The notes under the pieces are model-generated. The model saw only the letters and a list, made by a program, of their open reading frames with translations. It was not told where the DNA came from and searched no databases. 64,000 bases of DNA from Prosthecobacter algae (lineage in GTDB: Bacteria > Verrucomicrobiota > Verrucomicrobiia > Verrucomicrobiales > Verrucomicrobiaceae): positions 124,001 to 188,000 of the forward strand of contig NZ_BAABIA010000009.1 of the NCBI RefSeq assembly GCF_039542385.1, written 5' to 3'. This document shows, piece by piece, positions 18,542 through 26,852 of this stretch. Made by a program: the position numbers and the translations under genes. Numbering within the stretch: the stretch's first letter is position 1; every line of letters starts with the position of its first letter.

Positions 18542-21058
18542 GTGACATCCAAGACGTTGCCGCCATCCCCTGCCCCAAGGGCTGATTCCCCCCTCCCGCT
18601 TGCCGGGCATGTGTGTGGCATCATTGTTCATGTCGTCAGCGCGGTGGTCCTGATGATTGGCCTGAGCAATCTGGCCGTCTGGTGGATACCGTCCCTGCAA
18701 TTTGTCGCGAGTTGGCCAGGAGCCATGTTCACGCGGGCAAACACGGCGCTGGCCCTCAGTGCTGGGGCTCTTTCATTGCTGCTTTGGCATCACGCGGGGA
18801 GACCCGCCAAACTAAATAGACAGCAGTTGGCTGCCAGTCTATTGGGAGCTATCCCCGCATTGATCGGGGGACTGACTTCTCTAGAATACTTTTCAGGCAT
18901 CAACCTGGGGGTGGATACATTGCTGGCAGCCGCCACTTTTCCCGGAGATCACGCCAACAACCATGTGGTCGCCCCGGGAAGAATGAGCCTCAATGCGGCG
19001 CTGTCTCTGTTTTTTCTGGGCGTTTCGCTCTGCGGGCTGGACTGGACGATTCATATTGGTCGCCCTCGCAGCATCTTCATTGCGCCCATCCTGGCGGTTA
19101 TGTCCGCGCTTCCGGCCTGCTTTGGCCTGGTGGGCTATCTCTCCGGCACAGGTGGCTTCACCGGCCTCCTCAAATCCACCAATCTGCTGCTGCATGCAGC
19201 GGTGGCTCTCGTGATGCTGGCCGTAGGCGTTCTGGCGGTTCGCGGTGAACGCCAGCCGGTAAGGCGCATTCTGTCACAGGGGGCGGGTGGCATGCTGCTA
19301 CGCTGGCTGCTTCCCGGCGCCACGGCATCTCTCATCCTCCTCGCCTGGTTGATTGGCAAAGCCCGGGCCTACGCCCATGTGGCTCCAGGTGAGGGCACGG
19401 CGCTCATGCTCTTTGGCGGGCTCATTCTCCTCTATGCCCTCATCGTCTCTGCCAGCCGCGCCGTGGATGTCCAGGAGGCCCGCGCCCAGCGTGCCAAGTC
19501 CGCCCTGCATGAAGAGGAACTCCGCAGCCGTTCCATCTTGGCGACTTCGCTGGATGGCGTCCTTCTCATGGACATGAATGGGCGGGTAAGAGACTGGAAC
19601 CAGGCCGCCGAACGCATCTTTGGCTGGCGACCTGAGGAAATTGTGGGCCAGATGCTGGCGGACCACATCATTCCAGAAAGACTGCGAGCCGCCCACAATC
19701 AGGGCCTGAAAAATTACCTGATCACCGGATCAGGTCCCGTGCTCGGCAAGCGGCTGGAACTTCCCGCCCTGCGCCGGGATGGCACCGAATTTCCCGTGGA
19801 ACTCAGCATCAATGCCGTCACGGATGCAGAGCCGCCCCTTTTTGTCGGTTTCATCCGGGACATTACGGAACGTCAAAAGGCTGAACAAGCCCTTCGGGAA
19901 GCCAAAGAACTGGCCGAAAAAGCCAGCCAGGCCAAAGATGACTTCCTCGCAGCCCTCTCCCACGAACTGCGCACACCGCTGACGCCAGTACTCCTCAGCG
20001 CCTCCGTTCTCAGTGAAGACCCACGCCTGCCCGAAGATGTGCGCCGCACGCTGGGCATGATCGAACGGCACGTTACTCTTGAGGCACGCCTCATCGACGA
20101 TCTGCTGGACCTCACACGCATCTCACGCGGCAAGCTGCACCTCCGCAAAGAGATTTGCGATCTGGAAACGCTCATTCATCACGCCGTCGAAATCATCAAA
20201 GAAGACGCGGCGGCAAAAAACCTCACCCTACGGCTGCGGCTCACCTCAGCAGCCCCTCGGCTGGCAGGAGATTCCGCCAGGCTTCAGCAGGTGTTTTGGA
20301 ATCTCCTCAAAAATGCGGTGAAGTTCACCCCTCATTCAGGGACCATCACGATCAGTACTTCCACAGACGAGCTTCAAAAGTTAGCCCAGATTACTGTGCA
20401 GGATACTGGCGTCGGCTTTGACCCAGCTAGGGCCGACCAGCTTTTCCTACCCTTTGAACAGGAAAAACCCGGCACCCAGCACCAGTTTGGCGGTCTTGGG
20501 CTGGGGCTGGCCATTGCTCGCGCCATCGTCAGCCTCCACGGAGGTAGCATCGCCGCAGCGAGCGAAGGCCCCGGCCAGGGAGCAACATTCATCGTCACCT
20601 TGCCCTTTGGCATTCTCACGGAAGAGGATCCCCCCTTGGAACCTACAGCCTTGGCCAATGGGCAGATAGCCAAACAAGTCCTGCAGATCCTTCTGGTGGA
20701 AGATCACGAACACACCCGCCAGGTGCTGGCACACCTGCTCCAGCGCTCGGGCCATCGCGTGCAGTGCGCTAGCAATGTGGAAGAAGCTCTCGGCATGGCT
20801 GACTCCGCCACCCATCGCTTTGACATTCTCATCTCCGACCTCGGACTGCCCGATGGTTCAGGCCTCGACCTCATGCAGCAACTGCGCAACCGAGGCCACA
20901 CCCTGCCAGGCATTGCCCTATCCGGCTACGGTATGGAGGAAGATCATCTCCGCACCCGTGAAGCCGGTTTTGCCTGCCACTTGGTAAAACCAGTCAAATT
21001 TGAACAACTGACCCAAGCTCTCTGTAGTTTCAAAATAGGCGAGGGGCCGAATATCTAA
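18542..21058 (+). CDS. membrane hybrid histidine kinase (membrane sensor-PAS-HisKA-ATPase-receiver)
   Basis: 838 residues from GTG 18542; the frame closes just upstream at 18527 and nearby ATGs are out of frame. Residues 20-310 hold about eight membrane segments, resembling the sensor part of the kinase at 11007-14039. A PAS domain (about 325-445, ending FIRDITERQK) leads into a HisKA helix with H474 in SHELRTPL, then an ATPase domain (FWNLLKNAVKF, GLGLGLAIARA). The C-terminal receiver (about 712-830) has phospho-acceptor D766 and a lysine in the VKP motif. With no DNA-binding output, signal must pass to a separate phosphotransfer or response protein. The gene follows the paralogous membrane pair. 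Confidence 0.88.
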   Translation: MTSKTLPPSPAPRADSPLPLAGHVCGIIVHVVSAVVLMIGLSNLAVWWIPSLQFVASWPGAMFTRANTALALSAGALSLLLWHHAGRPAKLNRQQLAASLLGAIPALIGGLTSLEYFSGINLGVDTLLAAATFPGDHANNHVVAPGRMSLNAALSLFFLGVSLCGLDWTIHIGRPRSIFIAPILAVMSALPACFGLVGYLSGTGGFTGLLKSTNLLLHAAVALVMLAVGVLAVRGERQPVRRILSQGAGGMLLRWLLPGATASLILLAWLIGKARAYAHVAPGEGTALMLFGGLILLYALIVSASRAVDVQEARAQRAKSALHEEELRSRSILATSLDGVLLMDMNGRVRDWNQAAERIFGWRPEEIVGQMLADHIIPERLRAAHNQGLKNYLITGSGPVLGKRLELPALRRDGTEFPVELSINAVTDAEPPLFVGFIRDITERQKAEQALREAKELAEKASQAKDDFLAALSHELRTPLTPVLLSASVLSEDPRLPEDVRRTLGMIERHVTLEARLIDDLLDLTRISRGKLHLRKEICDLETLIHHAVEIIKEDAAAKNLTLRLRLTSAAPRLAGDSARLQQVFWNLLKNAVKFTPHSGTITISTSTDELQKLAQITVQDTGVGFDPARADQLFLPFEQEKPGTQHQFGGLGLGLAIARAIVSLHGGSIAAASEGPGQGATFIVTLPFGILTEEDPPLEPTALANGQIAKQVLQILLVEDHEHTRQVLAHLLQRSGHRVQCASNVEEALGMADSATHRFDILISDLGLPDGSGLDLMQQLRNRGHTLPGIALSGYGMEEDHLRTREAGFACHLVKPVKFEQLTQALCSFKIGEGPNI

Positions 21059-21168
21059 GTAAGGCAATCGAATCCTCATTGCCTCGTATCCCACATTTTC
21101 AGGCACTCGGTTAAAACTATTTGCTTAGGAGAATCAACTCGTCGTATGAGAGAGTTTCATCCTCCCTC

Positions 21169-21918
21169 ATGAAGATCCCGACTCTCGCCCTGTTTGCCCT
21201 TGGTTGCTGTCTTTCGCTTAGCAATTGTTCTTCTAGCCTCAAGGTTTCGGCATCCAATCCGGTCCCGCCTATTTATGAGCAGGGAAATCCGATTTTGATC
21301 TCCAAAAAGCAAAATGAGGTGATGGTCCGCCTGCTTTCCGACCGGTTTTCAGGAGCCACTCACAGCTTGCCAGAATTCTTAGTGGTGGTGAACAACCGCA
21401 GCAAAGGCGTCATTGATTTCTCCACCGACAACGTCACGGCAACCAGTGGCGAAAAGAGTGTGCGCGTCTTCACCTATGAAAAGCTGCGCAAACGGATCGA
21501 GACCGAAGCCGCCATTCAGGCCTTCGCCGCCGCTATGAACGGTGCCTCACAGTCCATGGCCGCCTCCATGCCCCAACAGAGCTATCACACAGGCTCTGCC
21601 TATGCCTACGGCAGCGGCGGCTACGCCCGCGCCAACTACACCGGCACGACGACCACTTACAACCCCGCTGCCAGTGCCATCGCCAGATCTAACATCCAGG
21701 CCAATACCTCCAGCCAGATCAGTTCCATCGCCATGTCTAGGGATGCCGCACTGGGCGACACCACCTCCATGCTGCGGCGGGACACCATCATGCCAGGTGC
21801 CTTTGCTGGCGGTGTCGTCAAAATGTACGGTCAGGATCTGCGCCGAGGAAAGCCTCTCAAAATCACCGTTCAGATCCAGGGGGAACAGCACGATTTCTAC
21901 TTTGATGTGGGGCGCTAA
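21169..21918 (+). CDS. probable lipoprotein of unknown function
   Basis: 249 residues from ATG 21169; the frame is open back to 21121, but the signal sequence begins at MKIPTLALFALGCCLSLSNC. Several cysteines near residues 14-20 make a lipoprotein likely, although the best lipobox (LSNC) has an unusual asparagine before the cysteine. Residues 30-110 form a beta-rich domain (ISKKQNEVMVRLLSD, PEFLVVVNNRSKGVIDFS). Then follow a low-complexity Ser/Ala/Tyr/Gly segment (about 125-190) and a beta-rich end (LKITVQIQGEQHDFYF). No named family is recognised; the layout resembles envelope proteins that interact with other surface components. A short hairpin-like repeat (21062-21084) separates it from the upstream kinase gene. 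Confidence 0.75.
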   Translation: MKIPTLALFALGCCLSLSNCSSSLKVSASNPVPPIYEQGNPILISKKQNEVMVRLLSDRFSGATHSLPEFLVVVNNRSKGVIDFSTDNVTATSGEKSVRVFTYEKLRKRIETEAAIQAFAAAMNGASQSMAASMPQQSYHTGSAYAYGSGGYARANYTGTTTTYNPAASAIARSNIQANTSSQISSIAMSRDAALGDTTSMLRRDTIMPGAFAGGVVKMYGQDLRRGKPLKITVQIQGEQHDFYFDVGR

Positions 21919-22046
21919 TCGCCCAAGGTTCCGCCGACTGAAACATGCGGCTCCCGTAATGCCAACGGACGGTCGGGCACCCTTCTGCGAGCCAGCCTTT
22001 GCGTAGAAGGCGCAACTCGCCAGATTGGAGACAATCTGAAATAACT

Positions 22047-23237
22047 ATGCCAGCCTACCTCCGCATCGCCATCGTCGGATCCGGCACGGCAGGGCCTGCG
22101 GCCGCCCTCTTTCTCGCCCGTGCAGGACATGAGGTCACGCTATTCGAACGCGCCGCAAAAACCCTGCCCGTCGGAGCCGGATTTCTTCTCCAGCCCACAG
22201 GCATGGCCGTTTTAGAACGCCTGGGCCTGCGCACCGAACTGCTTCCTCACACAGCCCCCGTCTCCAGGCTGTATTGCCGCACTCGCAGCGGCCGTGTGCT
22301 GCTCAATTTATCGTATCAAGAGTTAGGCCAAAATCTCAAGGGAGCAGGCACTCATCGCGCGACTTTTCTGGACGTGCTTTTGAAGGCGATGCCTCAAGCC
22401 GGAGCAACCATACAATGGGGCACGACGATGGAACGGCTTTCCCGTGACAGCACAGGCCGCCCCCTGTTGCACGATACCGCAGGCTGCACCCATGGGCCGT
22501 ATGATCTTCTGCTTATCTGCGACGGTGCTCAGTCGGCTCTCCGCGCACAATGCGGTGTGCCCGCCCGAGTCCGCCGCTATCCCTGGGGGGCCTTATGGTT
22601 CATCGGCAAACGTACTCCCGAGTTTCATCCTCAGGAGCTCTGGCAATGTGTGGGCTCCACCCGCGAGCTCAATGGTTATCTCCCCACGGGCACGCACGAG
22701 GATTTGCTCAGCCTTTTTTGGAGCCTACGCTTGGATGCCATGCCCGAATGGAAAGCCACTCCCCTTGCTGTCTGGAAAGAGCAGATTTTGCGCCTTGCTC
22801 CTCAGGCAGAGACCTTCTTGCAGCAGATCGAATCCCACCAGCAAGTCGCCACCGCGACCTACCATGACGTGGTCATGCGCCAATGGCATGGGGACCGTAT
22901 CGCCATCCTGGGCGATGCCGCGCATGCCCTCAGTCCCCAACTGGGTCAGGGCGTTAATCTCGCCCTGATGGATGCCGCAGCCCTCGCCGATGCCCTGGCT
23001 CAATATCCCCTGGAGCAGGCCCTTCCCCATTACTCGGCCACCCGGCGCAGCCACCTTCGTTTTTACCAGTTTGCCACCCGCTGGAGCACGCCCTTTTTTC
23101 AATCCGATCTGCTTCCTCTCGGCTGGCTGCGCGACCTCGCCTTTCCGCTCATGCATCAGTTCCCCTGGATGCGCCGCCAAATGATCGCCACCATGGCGGG
23201 TGGAAAGACAGGGCCGCTGAGTGGGATGAGGCTGTGA
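22047..23237 (+). CDS. FAD-dependent monooxygenase (PHBH/UbiH-like)
   Basis: 396 residues. ATG 22047 directly precedes the Rossmann dinucleotide motif IVGSGTAGPAAA (residues 9-20); the open frame upstream to 21999 adds only basic residues. The second FAD motif GDAAHALSPQLGQGVNLALMD begins at G289, as in para-hydroxybenzoate-hydroxylase-type flavoproteins. These enzymes use NAD(P)H and oxygen to hydroxylate aromatic or polyketide-like rings, or act in ubiquinone or secondary metabolism. The substrate cannot be assigned: no biosynthetic neighbours are present, with a lipoprotein gene upstream and the minus-strand kinase-like gene converging 11 bp downstream. Confidence 0.85.
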   Translation: MPAYLRIAIVGSGTAGPAAALFLARAGHEVTLFERAAKTLPVGAGFLLQPTGMAVLERLGLRTELLPHTAPVSRLYCRTRSGRVLLNLSYQELGQNLKGAGTHRATFLDVLLKAMPQAGATIQWGTTMERLSRDSTGRPLLHDTAGCTHGPYDLLLICDGAQSALRAQCGVPARVRRYPWGALWFIGKRTPEFHPQELWQCVGSTRELNGYLPTGTHEDLLSLFWSLRLDAMPEWKATPLAVWKEQILRLAPQAETFLQQIESHQQVATATYHDVVMRQWHGDRIAILGDAAHALSPQLGQGVNLALMDAAALADALAQYPLEQALPHYSATRRSHLRFYQFATRWSTPFFQSDLLPLGWLRDLAFPLMHQFPWMRRQMIATMAGGKTGPLSGMRL

Positions 23238-23248
23238 TATTGTCTCAC

Positions 23249-23938
23249 TCAGAGATCATCATCGTCCACGTTATAGAAGGGATCATCAGGTGGGACAACC
23301 TCCCCCAGAGCCAATGCCTTAGCCTTAACAGCCGCCTCATGAAGTTTAGGATGGTGCTTCAGATAATAGTCTGGCAACTCTCCGATCAAGGCATCAATAA
23401 TGGTCGCTGAGCCATCAGGCAAACGTCGAATGTTGCCTTTGTGCAGGTCACTCAGCAGCCAGACTCTATGCTCAGCGTAAAAGACCCAGAGCTCATTGCC
23501 ATAAGACCCTTTGGGGGCCACTCCGTTCATCGCTTTCACTGCGAGTTCCTGATCTTTGTCAAAGTCATCATAAGCTTTGCAGCGAGGTTGTTTGACGATC
23601 AGATATTTACCATCCTTGGAGAGGCCTATAATCTCCGTCGGACAAGCGCCTGCTTCATGGAGTAGACAAATTTTATCCAGGATGTCTCCTAAAACTGCAG
23701 GCTGCTGGATGACTTCCACTTCGTCGGGTGGCCTTCCTTGAATCTGAAGTTTGAGTCCCATTGAGGCCCGATTTTCGGAATCCAATTTGAGATCAAACAG
23801 CTTATAAACGCATCCATAGGTACGATCAGCCCAAGCACTGGCTTCACGTCCCAGTCCGATGTTACCAAGATACTTGGAACTCATGCCTTCAACACCATCC
23901 TCCAGAAAGCCGAGATCCTGAAGACTGATCAATGGCAC
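23249..23938 (-). CDS. kinase-like protein, probably polyvalent-protein kinase type
   Basis: 229 residues if it starts at GTG 23938, two bases after the stop of the short ORF at 23941-24159; the frame stays open to a GTG at 24163, which would give 304 residues. The fold reads as a small protein-kinase-like domain. GLGREASAWADR followed by VYKLFDLK resembles the glycine-rich strand and the beta-3 lysine, LIVKQP a hinge strand, and LLSDLHKGNIRRLPDG-SATIIDA a catalytic loop with Asp and Asn and a following metal-binding Asp. This pattern resembles the kinase domain of polyvalent proteins carried by phages and conjugative elements. The acidic tail (FYNVDDDDL) is unusual. The gene is more A+T-rich than its neighbours and lies beside tRNA-fMet, both suggesting transfer. 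The target is unknown. Confidence 0.6.
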   Translation of the reverse strand: MPLISLQDLGFLEDGVEGMSSKYLGNIGLGREASAWADRTYGCVYKLFDLKLDSENRASMGLKLQIQGRPPDEVEVIQQPAVLGDILDKICLLHEAGACPTEIIGLSKDGKYLIVKQPRCKAYDDFDKDQELAVKAMNGVAPKGSYGNELWVFYAEHRVWLLSDLHKGNIRRLPDGSATIIDALIGELPDYYLKHHPKLHEAAVKAKALALGEVVPPDDPFYNVDDDDL

Positions 23939-23940
23939 TT

Positions 23941-24159
23941 CTAACGTCGAGGCTCTTCGGGCAAAGGAGTCAACCCAAACATCAGGCGGAAGCGATTCGC
24001 TGGATGCATCGTCTCGAGCCGTTTCCTTGATTGCGCGCGCCCGCTGTCGATTGAGTTCAGCACAAGCCTGCTGGTTTGGTCGGGAGATGACTCCAGCATG
24101 AACGAAAGTTGTTCCGCCCGTTCTGAAATCAAATTGAGGTTGTCCTGTTGAGTATTCAT
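23941..24159 (-). CDS. small protein upstream of the kinase-like gene
   Basis: 72 residues from ATG 24159 to TAG 23941. It overlaps the 5' extension of the kinase frame, and the two cannot both be coding here at full strength. By eye this frame uses more G/C in third positions than the extension does, and its product looks protein-like: an acidic helical start (LNLISERAEQLSFML) and a basic middle (SGRAQSRKRLETM) ending PLPEEPRR. The next gene can then start two bases after its stop, a coupled arrangement. No family is recognised. It could be a small partner or regulator of the kinase-like protein. Confidence 0.5.
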   Translation of the reverse strand: MNTQQDNLNLISERAEQLSFMLESSPDQTSRLVLNSIDSGRAQSRKRLETMHPANRFRLMFGLTPLPEEPRR

Positions 24160-24203
24160 TCACGATGTCGTTGTCGGTTTATGCCCCCCTCAATCTCAAG
24201 GTT

Positions 24204-24233
24204 ATCCTACTGATTCACCTTTCTGTGATGCAA
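24204..24233 (-). promoter_or_regulatory. candidate promoter of the kinase-like island
   Basis: On the minus strand, TTGCAT (24233-24228) and TAGGAT (24209-24204) are spaced 18 bp, with a start expected near 24197, about 38 nt before the ATG at 24159. It lies between the tRNA-fMet hairpin and the short ORF, so the island can be transcribed on its own. Motif reading only. Confidence 0.35.
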
Positions 24234-24290
24234 GCATAAAACAAGCCCGAAAAGTTTCATATTTGCTTTGGTTACGCACCAGAAACGGTG

Positions 24291-24316
24291 AAGGCCGTGC
24301 ATTGCTGCACGGCCTT
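24291..24316 (-). terminator. hairpin downstream of tRNA-fMet
   Basis: An 11-bp perfect inverted repeat (24291-24301 with 24306-24316) encloses four bases which on the transcribed minus strand read GCAA, a stable GNRA tetraloop. It begins four bases after the tRNA 3' end. No strong U run follows, so it may be a weak terminator or a processing and stability element. Confidence 0.6.
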
Positions 24317-24320
24317 CCTT

Positions 24321-24397
<77 letters not shown>

Positions 24398-24515
24398 ATC
24401 TTTTGGGATGTGAAGATGCCACAGGTCCCCAGGCATGCAACACCTTTTTGCTTCTTTCTCACACGGCTCTTGCAACATGCTCCGCGCGTGCTCGTTTCGT
24501 TCCCTCCTCATCACC

Positions 24516-25349
24516 ATGAAGTCCTACCTTACCCCTGCCCTGTTGCTGGCCCTGGCCACCACTCTCAGCGCGGCTGACAAGCCCGCTGCTGCTGCCCCTG
24601 AGAAACCGTCTCCCATTGGCTATTCCGATACTCCCGTGATCCCAGGTACCCAGTGGAAGGTGCATGACATCGACCGCCCACGGCCTGAATACGTGGCCCC
24701 AGGTGCCAAGCTGGGAGATGCCCCAGCAGATGCCATTGTGCTTTTCGATGGTAAAAATGCGGACGCTTTTGTCTCCTATAAAAAGGACGACAAGGGCAAG
24801 CCCACCAAGGAACTGGGACCTTGCGCCTGGAAAGTGGAAAATGGTGAACTCATCGTGGACGGTGGTGACTCCTGGACCAAGGAACAGTTCGCGAGCTGCC
24901 AGTTCCACATCGAGTGGAAAAGCGAGCCCCACACCGAAGGCAACTCCCAGAAAAAGGGCAATGGCGGTGTCTTCTTCATGGACCGTTATGAGTGCCAGAT
25001 GCTGGACACCTATAACAACCCCACCTATGCCGATGGCATGACGGGCTGTATCTATGGCCAGACCCCTCCGCTGGTGAATGCCGTGAAAAAGCCAGGCGAA
25101 TGGCAGAGCTACGACATCATCTTCACCGCGCCAAAACTGGAAGGCGATAAAGTGGTGGAGCCCGCCTACGTCACCACTTTTGTGAACGGCGTCTGCGTGC
25201 AGGTGCATACTAAAATCATGGGCCCCACCAAGCACAAGAACATCACCGACTACAGCGGCAGCTTCCCCGCCACTGCGCCACTGCGTCTTCAGGATCACAA
25301 AAATAACCCACCTGTGCGCCTACGTAACATCTGGGTGCGCAAGCTGTAA
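24516..25349 (+). CDS. DUF1080 (3-keto-disaccharide hydrolase-like) secreted protein
   Basis: 277 residues from ATG 24516, which gives a clean signal peptide (MKSYLTPALLLALATTLSAA); the longer frame from 24435 has no such signal. The DUF1080 domain begins with IVLFDGKNADAFVSYK and continues with CAWKVENGELIVDGGD, FHIEWKSEP, GNGGVFFMDRYECQMLD and ends in a beta strand with LRLQDHKNNPPVRLRNIWV. This is a concanavalin/LamG-like jelly-roll, and some members hydrolyse 3-keto-glycosides or bind sugars. It is exported and probably acts on carbohydrates. A strong terminator follows at 25392-25423, so it is likely monocistronic. Confidence 0.88.
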   Translation: MKSYLTPALLLALATTLSAADKPAAAAPEKPSPIGYSDTPVIPGTQWKVHDIDRPRPEYVAPGAKLGDAPADAIVLFDGKNADAFVSYKKDDKGKPTKELGPCAWKVENGELIVDGGDSWTKEQFASCQFHIEWKSEPHTEGNSQKKGNGGVFFMDRYECQMLDTYNNPTYADGMTGCIYGQTPPLVNAVKKPGEWQSYDIIFTAPKLEGDKVVEPAYVTTFVNGVCVQVHTKIMGPTKHKNITDYSGSFPATAPLRLQDHKNNPPVRLRNIWVRKL

Positions 25350-25391
25350 GCATCTCGCCACCCAGGCAGCATAGCCTTCGGTTTACTTCAC

Positions 25392-25423
25392 ACGCCCTGA
25401 CCTTCACCGGTCAGGGCGTTTTT
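25392..25423 (+). terminator. intrinsic terminator after the DUF1080 gene
   Basis: An 11-bp perfect stem (25392-25402 with 25409-25419) with a six-base loop is followed directly by a run of five T (25419-25423). Confidence 0.85.
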
Positions 25424-25481
25424 CTTCCCCTGTTGCATCCTGGCGCACATTCGCCACACTGGCGGCCCATTTTTCTCTGCC

Positions 25482-26720
25482 ATGGCCTACCTCAACGAAA
25501 ACTACCTCAAGCTCAAAGCTGGATACCTCTTCCCCGAAATCGCCCGCCGCGTGAAGGCCTTCACCGAAGGCAATCCGGAAGCCGCAAAGCGCCTCATCCG
25601 CTGCGGCATCGGTGACGTCACCGAGTCACTGCCTGAGGCCGTTCGCGCCGCCATGCACAAGGCTGTGGATGAAATGGGCGACCGCTCCAGCTTCCGTGGC
25701 TACGGCCCAGAACAGGGTTACGATTTCCTGCGCAACGCCATCGCCGACAACGACTACAAAGCCCGTGGCATCAACGTGGATGCCGATGAAATCTTCATCT
25801 CCGACGGCAGCAAGTGCGATACCGGCAACATCCTGGACATCTTCGGCAGCGGCAACAAAACCGCCATCACAGACCCGGTTTACCCCGTCTATGTGGACAC
25901 CAACGTCATGGCTGGTAACACGGGCGACGCCGATGAATCCGGTGCCTACGAAGGCCTGCATTATCTCAAATGCACCCCAGAAAACGGCTTCGTTCCTGAG
26001 ATTCCCAGTGAGCCTGTGGACCTCGTCTATCTCTGCTACCCGAACAACCCCACGGGTGCCACCGCCACCCGTGCGCAGCTTGAGGCCTGGGTCGCCTATG
26101 CCAAGGCCAATGGTACCATCATTCTCTACGATGCCGCCTACGAGGCCTTCATCCAGGATCCCGCCATCCCCCGTAGCATCTACGAGATCGAAGGTGCCCG
26201 CGATGTCGCCATCGAGTTCCGCAGCTTTTCCAAAAACGGCGGCTTCACCGGTGTCCGCTGCGCCATCGTCGTGATCCCGAAAGGTCTCATGGGCAAAAAG
26301 AAAGACGGCAGCCCCCTGGCCATCCATCCCCTCTGGAGCCGCCGCCACAGCACCAAGTTCAACGGCGTCAGCTACATCGTCCAGCGCGGTGCCGAGGCCA
26401 TCTACAGCCCCGAGGGCAAAGCCCAAGTCGCCGCTCTCATTGAGCACTACATGGGCAATGCCAAGCTCCTGGTCGAAGCCTGCAAAAACGCGGGCCTCCA
26501 GGTCTTTGGTGGCGTCAATGCCCCCTACGTCTGGGTTGGCTGCCCCGCAGGCGTGACAAGCTGGCAGATGTTCGACAAAATGCTCAACGAAGCCAACGTC
26601 GTCATCACCCCCGGCAGCGGCTTCGGCAGCGCCGGCGAAGGCTTCTTCCGCATCAGCGCCTTCAACAGCCGCGCGAACGTCGAAGAAGTGTGCAAGCGCA
26701 TTGCCGCCCTTCAAAAGTAA
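25482..26720 (+). CDS. dapL: LL-diaminopimelate aminotransferase
   Basis: 412 residues, a full-length class I/II aminotransferase of the DapL type. It starts [19 protein letters not shown] and has [13 protein letters not shown], the substrate-loop [11 protein letters not shown], the cofactor region CYPNNPTGA, and the PLP lysine in [10 protein letters not shown] (K251). DapL converts tetrahydrodipicolinate directly to LL-2,6-diaminopimelate using glutamate, the short route to lysine and peptidoglycan used by plants, chlamydiae and Verrucomicrobia. ATG 25482 matches the family N-terminus. It is flanked by terminators on both sides and stands alone rather than in a lysine operon. A long antisense open frame (25626-26714) is a codon-bias shadow. 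Confidence 0.96.
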   Translation: MAYLNENYLKLKAGYLFPEIARRVKAFTEGNPEAAKRLIRCGIGDVTESLPEAVRAAMHKAVDEMGDRSSFRGYGPEQGYDFLRNAIADNDYKARGINVDADEIFISDGSKCDTGNILDIFGSGNKTAITDPVYPVYVDTNVMAGNTGDADESGAYEGLHYLKCTPENGFVPEIPSEPVDLVYLCYPNNPTGATATRAQLEAWVAYAKANGTIILYDAAYEAFIQDPAIPRSIYEIEGARDVAIEFRSFSKNGGFTGVRCAIVVIPKGLMGKKKDGSPLAIHPLWSRRHSTKFNGVSYIVQRGAEAIYSPEGKAQVAALIEHYMGNAKLLVEACKNAGLQVFGGVNAPYVWVGCPAGVTSWQMFDKMLNEANVVITPGSGFGSAGEGFFRISAFNSRANVEEVCKRIAALQK

Positions 26721-26744
26721 TCATTGGTTAGTCTGTTTTTAAAA

Positions 26745-26777
26745 CGTCCAGCCTGCGAAAGCAGGCTGGGCGTTTTT
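26745..26777 (+). terminator. intrinsic terminator after dapL
   Basis: A 12-bp stem with one G-T wobble (26745-26756 with 26761-26772) closes a GAAA tetraloop and runs into TTTTT and further T bases. Confidence 0.9.
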
Positions 26778-26852
26778 GTTTTAGCCTGCCCGCTAACAAG
26801 GCCAGACTTTGGGCTCGACTCGAAAGGGCAGATTCACTTAGTCTCAGGGATC

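Noticed and set aside
25626-26714. 362-residue open frame opposite dapL
   Set aside because: Low-complexity Ala/Gly/Val/Asp translation, typical of an antisense shadow of a strongly biased gene.
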